In this document: one piece after another, positions 14,590-20,501 of the stretch
How the letters are laid out: each line of letters opens with the position of its first letter
Numbering within the stretch: position 1 is the first letter of the stretch
From: an uncultured Collinsella sp.
GTDB lineage: Bacteria; Actinomycetota; Coriobacteriia; Coriobacteriales; Coriobacteriaceae
Direction: 5' to 3'
Length of the DNA stretch: 20,501 bases
Assembly: GCA_900757595.1 (NCBI GenBank)
Contig: CAAEOL010000005.1
Span: 1-20,501, forward strand
Made by a program: the position numbers and the translations under genes
The notes under the pieces: model-generated
The model's input: only the letters and a program-made list of their open reading frames with translations
The model's database searches: none
Told to the model about the DNA's origin: nothing

Positions 14590-15111
14590 TTGAGGTCCCA
14601 GTACAAAAATATCGCCCGTGTGGTCAAGCCGCACGGAAGGAAGGGGGAGGTCCTCGCGCAGCCGCTGCGGGGGCTTCCTTCTGTATTAGAGCCGGGTATG
14701 CGCGTCGCCCTGACGCCGCCGGCGCTCAAGCGCGACCGCTTTTGCACGGTTGTGTCCGTCACCGATACGGGCGATGGCGATCTGGTCTCATTTGAGGGCA
14801 TTGACGACTTGACGGCCGCCGAGGGCATCACGGGATGCTATGTGCTGGCAAATCGTGACGATTTTGAGCTCGATTCACTCGACGCCGCCTATACCGACCT
14901 GATGGGTCGCGAGGTGGTTGACGAGCGCTTCGGTTCGCTCGGCACGATCGTCGAGATCATGTCGACGCCCGCTAACGATGTTTGGGTTGTCGAGGGCGAT
15001 CGGTACGGCGAGGTACTGATTCCCGTGATCGAGCAGGTTGTGCTCGATCTTCCCGACACAGGAACAATTTCCGTCCACGTTATGGACGGCCTGATCGATA
15101 TGGACAAGTAG
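14590..15111 (+). CDS. rimM: Ribosome maturation factor RimM
   Basis: RimM helps fold the 16S 3' domain during 30S assembly, binding S19. The 173-residue product has the N-terminal motif ARVVKPHGRKGEVLAQPLRGLP (family: K-hG-KGEV) and a C-terminal PRC-barrel (about residues 95-170: YTDLMGREVVDERFGSLGTIVEI, then VLIPVIEQVVLDLP). The start is TTG at 14590, giving MRSQYKNIARVV, which fits the normal distance to the motif. Its ribosome-binding site is poor (AGGA only 2 bases away), so translation may depend on khpA, which stops 4 bases earlier. It precedes trmD by 10 bases. Confidence 0.93.
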   Translation: MRSQYKNIARVVKPHGRKGEVLAQPLRGLPSVLEPGMRVALTPPALKRDRFCTVVSVTDTGDGDLVSFEGIDDLTAAEGITGCYVLANRDDFELDSLDAAYTDLMGREVVDERFGSLGTIVEIMSTPANDVWVVEGDRYGEVLIPVIEQVVLDLPDTGTISVHVMDGLIDMDK

Positions 15112-15121
15112 GGAGGACAAC

Positions 15122-15880
15122 ATGCTGATTGAGACCCTTTCGGTCTTTCCCGAGATGTTTGAGCCCGTCATGTCCACATCGATTTTGGGCCGCGCCCGCA
15201 AGGCCGGCCTTTTTGATTTTAAGGCGTATAACCTGCGCGACTGGACGCACGACCGCCATCGCACCGTCGATGACGAGCCGTATGGCGGCGGGCAGGGCAT
15301 GCTCATGAAGGTCGAGCCTATCGCCGAGGCCATCGAGGCCATTAGCGCAGAGGGTCCCAAGCCCACTGTGGTGTTCTTTACCCCCTGTGGCGAGCCTTTT
15401 ACGCAGCATGTGGCCGAGCGCCTGCTCAAAAGCGAGCGCCTGCTGTTTGTGTGCAGTCGCTACGAGGGCGTCGACGAGCGCGCATACGCGTATGCCGATG
15501 AGCGCCTGTCGATCGGCGATTACGTGCTCACGGGCGGCGAGCTTCCCGCTATGGTCGTTGCCGACGCCGTCGTGCGTCTGATTCCCGGCGCCCTTGGTGA
15601 CGAGATGAGCAACGTCGATGAGTCATTCTCGACCGCCGAGGACGGTGGCCTGCTCGAGTACGCGCAGTACACCCGTCCCGCCGAGTTCAATGGCGAGGGT
15701 GTGCCTCCGGTGCTCGTGAGCGGCGATCACGCCAAGGTCGATGCCTGGCGTCGCAAGAATGCCATCGAGCGCACCTGTCACTGGCGTCCCGATCTGATCG
15801 AGACGGCGCGGCTCACGCCTGAGGAGCGCGCGTACGCGCAAGAGATTTTGGACGCGTCGTATTCGCTAAGCGAGGAGTGA
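15122..15880 (+). CDS. trmD: tRNA (guanine37-N1)-methyltransferase TrmD
   Basis: TrmD methylates G37 of tRNAs with G36, preventing +1 frameshifts; it is a SAM-dependent SPOUT enzyme working as a dimer. The 252-residue product shows the knot-forming and SAM-binding stretches: PYGGGQGMLMKVEP (53-66), FVCSRYEGVDERA (109-121) and IGDYVLTGGELPAM (131-144), followed by NVDES (164-168). Length is typical. A strong GGGAGGA lies 5 bases before the ATG. The stop overlaps a possible GTG start of lepB, so the two are probably co-translated. Confidence 0.97.
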   Translation: MLIETLSVFPEMFEPVMSTSILGRARKAGLFDFKAYNLRDWTHDRHRTVDDEPYGGGQGMLMKVEPIAEAIEAISAEGPKPTVVFFTPCGEPFTQHVAERLLKSERLLFVCSRYEGVDERAYAYADERLSIGDYVLTGGELPAMVVADAVVRLIPGALGDEMSNVDESFSTAEDGGLLEYAQYTRPAEFNGEGVPPVLVSGDHAKVDAWRRKNAIERTCHWRPDLIETARLTPEERAYAQEILDASYSLSEE

Positions 15881-15882
15881 GA

Positions 15883-16446
15883 ATGGTTCCATCGCAGCAT
15901 TCCGTGCTAAAGGGTGCCTTTGAGTGGATCGTGGTCGTCGCGATTGCGCTCGTCGCCACCTTTTTGATTCGCTCATTTGTGGTTGAACCCTTTGTGGTGC
16001 CTACCGGCTCCATGGAGTCCACGATCGAGATTGGCGATCAGATCCTGGCGCAAAAGGTGAGCCTCGAGCTCGGTCAGCCCGTTAAACAGGGCGATATTGT
16101 GGTATTCCACAACCCCGATGGCACCTCCGAGCACGATGTTCTCGTCAAGCGAGTTATTGCCACGGCCGGTCAGACGGTCGACCTTCAGGACGGCAAGGTC
16201 GTCGTCGACGGCCAGGCGCTCGATGAGGACTATACGACCGGCATGAGCTGGCCGCTTTCGGTCCAGGCCCCTGGCGCTCAGGTGAGCTATCCCTACACCG
16301 TTCCCGACGGGTGCGTGTGGGTGATGGGCGACAACCGCGAGAACTCTGCTGACTCCCGCTATTTTGGCCCGGTCGACCGCTCCGACTTGATCGCCGTGGC
16401 GCTTGTGCGCTACTGGCCGCTCAACCGTATCGGCGCTATCGACTAA
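15883..16446 (+). CDS. lepB: Signal peptidase I
   Basis: LepB cleaves signal peptides from exported proteins on the outer face of the membrane. The 187-residue product has one N-terminal membrane segment (about 13-31) followed by the catalytic motifs: PTGSMEST with Ser43, and DVLVKRVIA with Lys89, the Ser-Lys dyad. The late box GDNRENSADSRYFGPV is present near the C-terminus. Start ATG 15883 has GAGGAG 5 bases upstream; a GTG at 15877 overlaps that site and would add two residues. The usual trmD-rplS-lepB order is shortened here: no rplS lies between. Confidence 0.95.
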   Translation: MVPSQHSVLKGAFEWIVVVAIALVATFLIRSFVVEPFVVPTGSMESTIEIGDQILAQKVSLELGQPVKQGDIVVFHNPDGTSEHDVLVKRVIATAGQTVDLQDGKVVVDGQALDEDYTTGMSWPLSVQAPGAQVSYPYTVPDGCVWVMGDNRENSADSRYFGPVDRSDLIAVALVRYWPLNRIGAID

Positions 16447-16453
16447 AAACCGC

Positions 16454-16459
16454 TATAGT
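16454..16459 (+). promoter_or_regulatory. Possible -10 box upstream of glyQ
   Basis: TATAGT at 16454-16459 resembles a -10 element and lies 46 bases before the glyQ ATG, in the 59-base lepB-glyQ spacer. No -35-like hexamer is found 16-18 bases upstream. It may be a weak internal promoter. The spacer is too short for a T-box leader. Confidence 0.25.
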
Positions 16460-16505
16460 ACAGTACCTAACCGTGTAATCGTTTCGACGAGGGGATATTA
16501 GAGGC

Positions 16506-17417
16506 ATGAACGCTTCATCGCTTTCCTTCCAAGACATCATCCTGCGCCTCCAGCAGTACTGGGGCGAGCAGGGCTGCGTCATTATGCAGCCCTATGACTC
16601 CGAGGTCGGTGCCGGTACCTTCCACACCGCGACCACGCTGCGCTCGCTCGGTCCCGCCGAGTGGCGTACCTGCTATGCGCAGCCCTGCCGCCGTCCCGCC
16701 GACGGCCGCTACGGCGAGAACCCCAACCGCATGCAGCACTACTATCAGTTCCAGGTGCTCATCAAGCCGTCGCCGGTTAATGCCCAGGAGCTCTACCTGG
16801 GGTCTCTTGCCGCCATTGGCCTGGACCCCAACGACCATGACGTCCGTTTTGTCGAGGATGACTGGGAGAGCCCGACCCTGGGCGCCTGGGGCCTTGGCTG
16901 GGAGGTCTGGCTCAACGGCATGGAGGTCACGCAGTTTACGTACTTCCAGCAGGTGGGCGGTATCGAGGTCGACCCTGTGCCCGTCGAGATTACCTATGGC
17001 CTGGAGCGTATCGCCATGTACGCCCAGGGTGTCAACTCCGTCTACGACCTGGTGTGGAGCTATCTGCCCGACGGCACGCCCATGACCTATGGTGACGTGT
17101 TCCTCGAGAACGAGCGCGAGTTTAGCGCTTACAACTTTGAGGTCGCCAACGTCGAGATGATGCGTCAGAAGTTTGACGACTACGAGGCCGAGTGCCACTC
17201 CTGCCTGGAGCGCAAGCTTCCGCTGCCGGCGTACGACTGCGTCATGAAGTGCAGCCACGCCTTCAACCTGCTCGATGCCCGTGGCGCCCTGTCCGCGGTC
17301 GAGCGTGCCAACTACATCCTGCGCGTCCGCGCCGTCGCCAAGGCGTGCTGCGAGGCCTACATGGCCGAGGTCGCCGGAGTCAACGAGAATGCCGATCAGG
17401 AAGGCGAGGTGGCGTAA
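16506..17417 (+). CDS. glyQ: Glycyl-tRNA synthetase alpha subunit
   Basis: GlyQ is the catalytic class II subunit of the bacterial alpha2-beta2 glycyl-tRNA synthetase; it activates glycine and charges tRNA-Gly together with GlyS. The 303-residue product is the expected length and shows family blocks throughout: FQDIILRLQQYWGEQGCVIMQPYD, GAGTFHTATTLRSLGP, YAQPCRRPADGRYGENPNRMQHYYQFQV, and WEVWLNGMEVTQFTYFQQVGG. Two purine-rich sites precede it, GAGGGG 11 bases and AGAGG 1 base before the ATG; the first is the functional candidate. It is 3 bases from glyS, allowing balanced subunit output. Codon choice is strongly biased: TTA, CTA and TCA are absent after Ser4. Confidence 0.97.
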   Translation: MNASSLSFQDIILRLQQYWGEQGCVIMQPYDSEVGAGTFHTATTLRSLGPAEWRTCYAQPCRRPADGRYGENPNRMQHYYQFQVLIKPSPVNAQELYLGSLAAIGLDPNDHDVRFVEDDWESPTLGAWGLGWEVWLNGMEVTQFTYFQQVGGIEVDPVPVEITYGLERIAMYAQGVNSVYDLVWSYLPDGTPMTYGDVFLENEREFSAYNFEVANVEMMRQKFDDYEAECHSCLERKLPLPAYDCVMKCSHAFNLLDARGALSAVERANYILRVRAVAKACCEAYMAEVAGVNENADQEGEVA

Positions 17418-17420
17418 GCC

Positions 17421-19517
17421 ATGGCAGACGCTAAGGATTTCCTGTTTGAGATCGGTACGGAGGAAATGCCCTCTGCACCGCTGAACAATGCCGTCAAGCA
17501 GCTTGGCACCATGATCGCCAAGGGTCTCGACGAGGCCGGTCTGGCTCATGGCGAGGTCCGTGTGATCTCGAGCCCGCGTCGCCTGGCTGCGCTCGTTGCC
17601 GACGTCGCCACCGCGACCGATGAGGTTCACGAGGTCAAGCGTGGCCCCGCGGCCAACATTGCCTTCGACGCTGACGGTAACGCCACCAAGGCCGCCCAGG
17701 GCTTCGCTCGCAAGTGCGGTGTGGCTGCCGAGGATCTGGTCCGTCGCGAGGACACCGACGGTCGCGAGTATGTCTTTGCTGAGAAGAACATTCCCTCCGC
17801 ACCGGCTACGCCGATTCTGACCGCTCTGTGCGAGAAGACCATCACCGGCCTGCAGTGGCCCAACTACCGCTCCCAGCGCTGGGGTCACGAGCACGCGACC
17901 TTTGTTCGTCCGGTCCGCTGGATCTGCTGTCTTTTGGGCGAGGATGTTGTGCCCGTGTCGTTTGCCGACGTGACGAGCGGCAACACCACGCGCGGTCATC
18001 GCGTGCTTGGCCCTGGTGATCACGTTGTCGCCAGCCCCGCTGTCTATGAGCAGGTGCTCGAGGATGCCGGCGTGCTTTCTGCCGAGCGTCGTCGCGAGGC
18101 CATCCTCGCCGGTATCGCCGAGGTCGAGGCTGCCCGTCCCGGCTGCCATGTCGATACGCCCAAGAAGGTCTTCGAAGAGGTCATCAACCTCTGCGAGTGG
18201 CCGACGGTGCTCGTCGGTACCTTCGACGAGGAGTTCCTCAAGGTCCCGCACGAGATTATCTGCGAGTCCATGCTCACCAACCAGCGCTACTTCCCGATCT
18301 ATGACGGCGAGGGCAAGCTCACGCGTGAGTTCGTGGTTGTTTCGAACAGCAAGCCCGAGAACGCCGAGCGCGTGATCGACGGCAACGAGCGCGTCGTGCG
18401 CGCCCGCCTGGACGACGCTAAGTTCTTCTACGAGGAGGACCTGAAGATCTCCCTCGACGAGTTCCGCGAGCGCCTGGCCAAGGTCGCCTTCCAGGAGAAG
18501 CTCGGTAGCGTGCTCGCCAAGTCCGAGCGTATTGAGCAGCTCGCGCTCGCTATTGCCCGCGAGGCCCATCTGGGCGCCCATCTGGCTGCCGATGCCGCTC
18601 GCGCCGCGCACCTGTGCAAGGCCGACCTGGTGTCCAACGCCGTCGTCGAGTTCACGAGCCAGCAGGGCGTGATGGGCGGTTACTACGCCTGCGCGATGGG
18701 GGAGAACGACGAGGTCGCTCATGCCATTCGCGATCACTATCGTCCCCGCTTTGCCGGTGACGAGCTGCCCGAGGGCACCGCTGGCTGCATCGTGGCCTGC
18801 GCCGACAAGCTCGATACCATCGCCGGTATCTTTGCCATCGGCGAGCCCCCGACCGGCTCCTCCGACCCCTACGCGCTGCGTCGTGCCGCTATCGGCATCA
18901 TCAACATCCTGCGCGACCGTCTGCCGATCGATCCCACGTCGCTGATTGACTTTGCTCTGCAGCTTTACAGCGAGCAGGGCATTGAGTTCGACGCCGCCGA
19001 GGTCGCCCAGCAGGTTCGTGACTTTTTCCATGGCCGCCTGGTGAGCATGGCCCGCGACGAAAAGATTCCGGCCGATACCGTTGCCGCCGTCTCCGCGGTG
19101 CACATCATCGCCCCGTCCGTCTTCTTCGCCCGCTGCGCCGCCCTCGACGAGGCCCGCAAGAATGATGCCGAGACCTTTGACAACCTGGCTACCGCCTATG
19201 CCCGTGCCGCGCACATCTCCAAGCCCGAGCTGGGTGCGGAGTATGACCGCAGCCTGATGGGCGAGGTCGAGCTCGCGCTCGCCGACGCCTCCGAGGCTGC
19301 TCAGACCGCTGTCGATGCCGCCCTTGCTGCCGAGGACTACCCGGCCGCATTTGCCGCCCTCGCCGCCCTGCGCGCGCCCATCGACCGTTTCTTCGATGAG
19401 GTCATGGTCATGGACAAGGACGAGCAGCTTCGCGATAATCGCCTTAAGCTGCTCAACCGCTTCGAGGCCGTTTTCTCCGGCATCGCCAACATCGGTGAGC
19501 TTGCCCGCAAAAAGTAA
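17421..19517 (+). CDS. glyS: Glycyl-tRNA synthetase beta subunit
   Basis: GlyS is the tRNA-binding subunit of the tetrameric glycyl-tRNA synthetase. The 698-residue length is typical. It begins KDFLFEIGTEEMPSAPLNNA, the family start. The middle contains the HD-like domain signature LCKAD (about 398-402) and VMGGYYA (417-423). The C-terminal ~110 residues form the DALR-type anticodon-binding domain, with FFDEVMVMDKDEQLRDNRLKLLNR near the end. It starts 3 bases after glyQ. The spacer to ppsR (34 bases) contains a small hairpin, TGCGC/GCGCA at 19525-19529 and 19534-19538, just ahead of the next ribosome-binding site. Confidence 0.97.
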   Translation: MADAKDFLFEIGTEEMPSAPLNNAVKQLGTMIAKGLDEAGLAHGEVRVISSPRRLAALVADVATATDEVHEVKRGPAANIAFDADGNATKAAQGFARKCGVAAEDLVRREDTDGREYVFAEKNIPSAPATPILTALCEKTITGLQWPNYRSQRWGHEHATFVRPVRWICCLLGEDVVPVSFADVTSGNTTRGHRVLGPGDHVVASPAVYEQVLEDAGVLSAERRREAILAGIAEVEAARPGCHVDTPKKVFEEVINLCEWPTVLVGTFDEEFLKVPHEIICESMLTNQRYFPIYDGEGKLTREFVVVSNSKPENAERVIDGNERVVRARLDDAKFFYEEDLKISLDEFRERLAKVAFQEKLGSVLAKSERIEQLALAIAREAHLGAHLAADAARAAHLCKADLVSNAVVEFTSQQGVMGGYYACAMGENDEVAHAIRDHYRPRFAGDELPEGTAGCIVACADKLDTIAGIFAIGEPPTGSSDPYALRRAAIGIINILRDRLPIDPTSLIDFALQLYSEQGIEFDAAEVAQQVRDFFHGRLVSMARDEKIPADTVAAVSAVHIIAPSVFFARCAALDEARKNDAETFDNLATAYARAAHISKPELGAEYDRSLMGEVELALADASEAAQTAVDAALAAEDYPAAFAALAALRAPIDRFFDEVMVMDKDEQLRDNRLKLLNRFEAVFSGIANIGELARKK

Positions 19518-19551
19518 GCCAGCCTGCGCATAAGCGCAAAAGGAGCCCCGC

Positions 19552-20427
19552 ATGGATTGCCCGGTCACCGCTCGTCCCACCGTTATCGTTATCTCCGACT
19601 CGCTCGGTGATACCGCTTGTGAGGTGGTGCTTGCGGCGTCCGGGCAATTTGATGAAGGGGCTTTTCGCGTTTTGCGTCTGCCTAAGGTGACCTCTGTGGA
19701 GCAGGTCAAGTCATTTGTGGGGCCGCGCGTCGATGCGGACCATCGCGATATTGCCGTGTTCCACACCATTGTCGATCCGGCGCTTCGCGCCCGCGTGCTC
19801 GATTACCTGGGTATGCTGCATATCCGTTCGGTCGACCTGATCGGCCCGACGCTTGCCGTGCTGTCGTCGCTCATCGGTGTGCCGCCCAAGGGCGTTGCGG
19901 GCGTGATTCACAAGACCGATGACCGCTATTTCCATCGTATCGAGGCCATGGAGTATTTCGTTGATCACGATGACGGTCGTGGTTGCGACGATCTGTCGGG
20001 TGCCGATATCGTGCTGCTGGGTGTGTCGCGTACATCCAAGACGCCGCTGTCGATGTATTTAGCCTATCAGGGCTACAAGGTCGCCAATGTCCCACTGGCG
20101 CATGGCATGGAGCCGCCCAAGTCGATTTACGAGGTCGACCCGATGCGCCTGTTCGGCCTGATTTCGACCGTCGATGTGATTTCCGAAATTCGCGATAGCC
20201 GCTTGGGCGATGACTACGCCCGTGCCGTTGCCGGCTCCTATGCCGAGCCCGAGAGCGTGCGTAGTGAGCTTGCGGAAGCCCGCGCGCTCATGAAACGCCT
20301 GGGCTGCTTTGTAGTGCGTACCGACGGCAAGGCGATTGAGGAGAGCGCCTCCGAGATCATTGCCCACCTCGAAGAGATCCGAGAAGCCAGGGCCCGCCGT
20401 GCCGCCCGTCGCGCTCAACAGCAGTAG
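19552..20427 (+). CDS. ppsR: Pyruvate, phosphate dikinase regulatory protein (DUF299)
   Basis: This bifunctional enzyme switches pyruvate, phosphate dikinase (PPDK) off by ADP-dependent Thr phosphorylation and on by Pi-dependent dephosphorylation, which yields pyrophosphate. The 291-residue product shows the family start ISDSLGDTACEV, FHTIVDPALRARVLDYL, HKTDDRYFHRIEAMEYFVDHDDG, and the P-loop-like G157-VSRTSK-T164 followed by PLSMYLAYQGYKVANVPL. A related PEP synthase regulator in proteobacteria shares this fold; for this type of organism PPDK is the likelier target. AAGGAG lies 6-7 bases before the ATG. Its target gene ppdK is often next door; the visible downstream sequence is a palindromic repeat instead. 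Confidence 0.93.
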   Translation: MDCPVTARPTVIVISDSLGDTACEVVLAASGQFDEGAFRVLRLPKVTSVEQVKSFVGPRVDADHRDIAVFHTIVDPALRARVLDYLGMLHIRSVDLIGPTLAVLSSLIGVPPKGVAGVIHKTDDRYFHRIEAMEYFVDHDDGRGCDDLSGADIVLLGVSRTSKTPLSMYLAYQGYKVANVPLAHGMEPPKSIYEVDPMRLFGLISTVDVISEIRDSRLGDDYARAVAGSYAEPESVRSELAEARALMKRLGCFVVRTDGKAIEESASEIIAHLEEIREARARRAARRAQQQ

Positions 20428-20451
20428 TCCTTTCTGTGATGATTTTTCTGG

Positions 20452-20501
20452 GACGGGGATTAAAAAATCATTAGGTACTCAATGATTTTTTAATCCCCGT
20501 C
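20452..20501. repeat. Perfect 21+21 base palindrome, probable dispersed element, cut by window end
   Basis: The left arm 20452-20472 (begins GACGGGGATT, then an A6 run) and right arm 20481-20501 (ends AATCCCCGTC) are perfect inverted copies around the 8-base loop AGGTACTC. ATGATTTTT at 20439-20447, just before the left arm, can also pair with AAAAATCAT at 20463-20471, so two mutually exclusive hairpins are possible. The GC-rich part is at the base and the A/T run near the tip, the reverse of a standard terminator. It could be a REP- or MITE-like intergenic element and may still stop transcription after ppsR. The right end is probably incomplete. Confidence 0.8.

Noticed and set aside
16447..16505. 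T-box riboswitch ahead of glyQ
   Set aside because: The spacer is 59 bases, far too short, and no T-box consensus or terminator is visible.
16515..19769. Open frame of 1084 codons on the minus strand across glyQ and glyS
   Set aside because: Its codons are exact reverse complements of the sense codons; it stays open only because the sense genes avoid TTA, CTA and TCA. The sense strand encodes two clear synthetase subunits. It has no family resemblance or ribosome site.

Overview
The window is a dense, high-GC bacterial housekeeping region. The likely source is an actinobacterium of the class Coriobacteriia, with Collinsella as the best guess. I base this on gene order, GC-rich third codon positions, frequent TTG starts and the AT-cored palindrome at the right end, not on a database match. 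All genes run on the + strand except one DNA polymerase IV gene. There is no rRNA, tRNA, CRISPR array, insertion sequence or phage gene. No gene-free stretch exceeds about 240 bases.

Region 1 (1-8332) is a cell-shape cluster that runs into uncharacterised genes: the 3' end of mreC, mreD, a class B penicillin-binding protein (PBP2), and the SEDS glycosyltransferase rodA. Next come a DUF697-like membrane protein with a degenerate GTPase-like front half, a radical SAM protein of the TIGR03960 type and its usual partner of the TIGR03936/DUF2344 type. Spacing is 0-18 bases, with one 4-base ATGA overlap, so this is probably one operon.

Region 2 (8329-12490) reads as a second transcription unit. 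It starts at a near-consensus promoter that overlaps the stop codon of the DUF2344 gene and ends at a strong hairpin terminator. It carries rplU, rpmA, obgE, nadD, yqeK and rsfS, which link ribosome assembly with NAD synthesis and Ap4A hydrolysis.

Region 3 (12501-13955) holds dinB on the minus strand, convergent with rsfS and divergent from rpsP. A 201-240 base divergent spacer (depending on the dinB start) carries candidate promoters and an 8+8 inverted repeat.

Region 4 (13956-19517) is a translation and export cluster: rpsP, khpA, rimM, trmD, lepB, glyQ, glyS. The ribosomal protein L19 gene that often sits between trmD and lepB is absent here.

Region 5 (19552-20501) holds the pyruvate-phosphate dikinase regulator ppsR, then a perfect 21+21 base palindrome that fills the last 50 bases and probably continues past the window.

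The least understood content is the DUF697-like gene and the radical SAM/DUF2344 pair, lodged between wall-elongation and ribosome genes, plus the terminal palindrome. No clearly new defence or mobile system is present.
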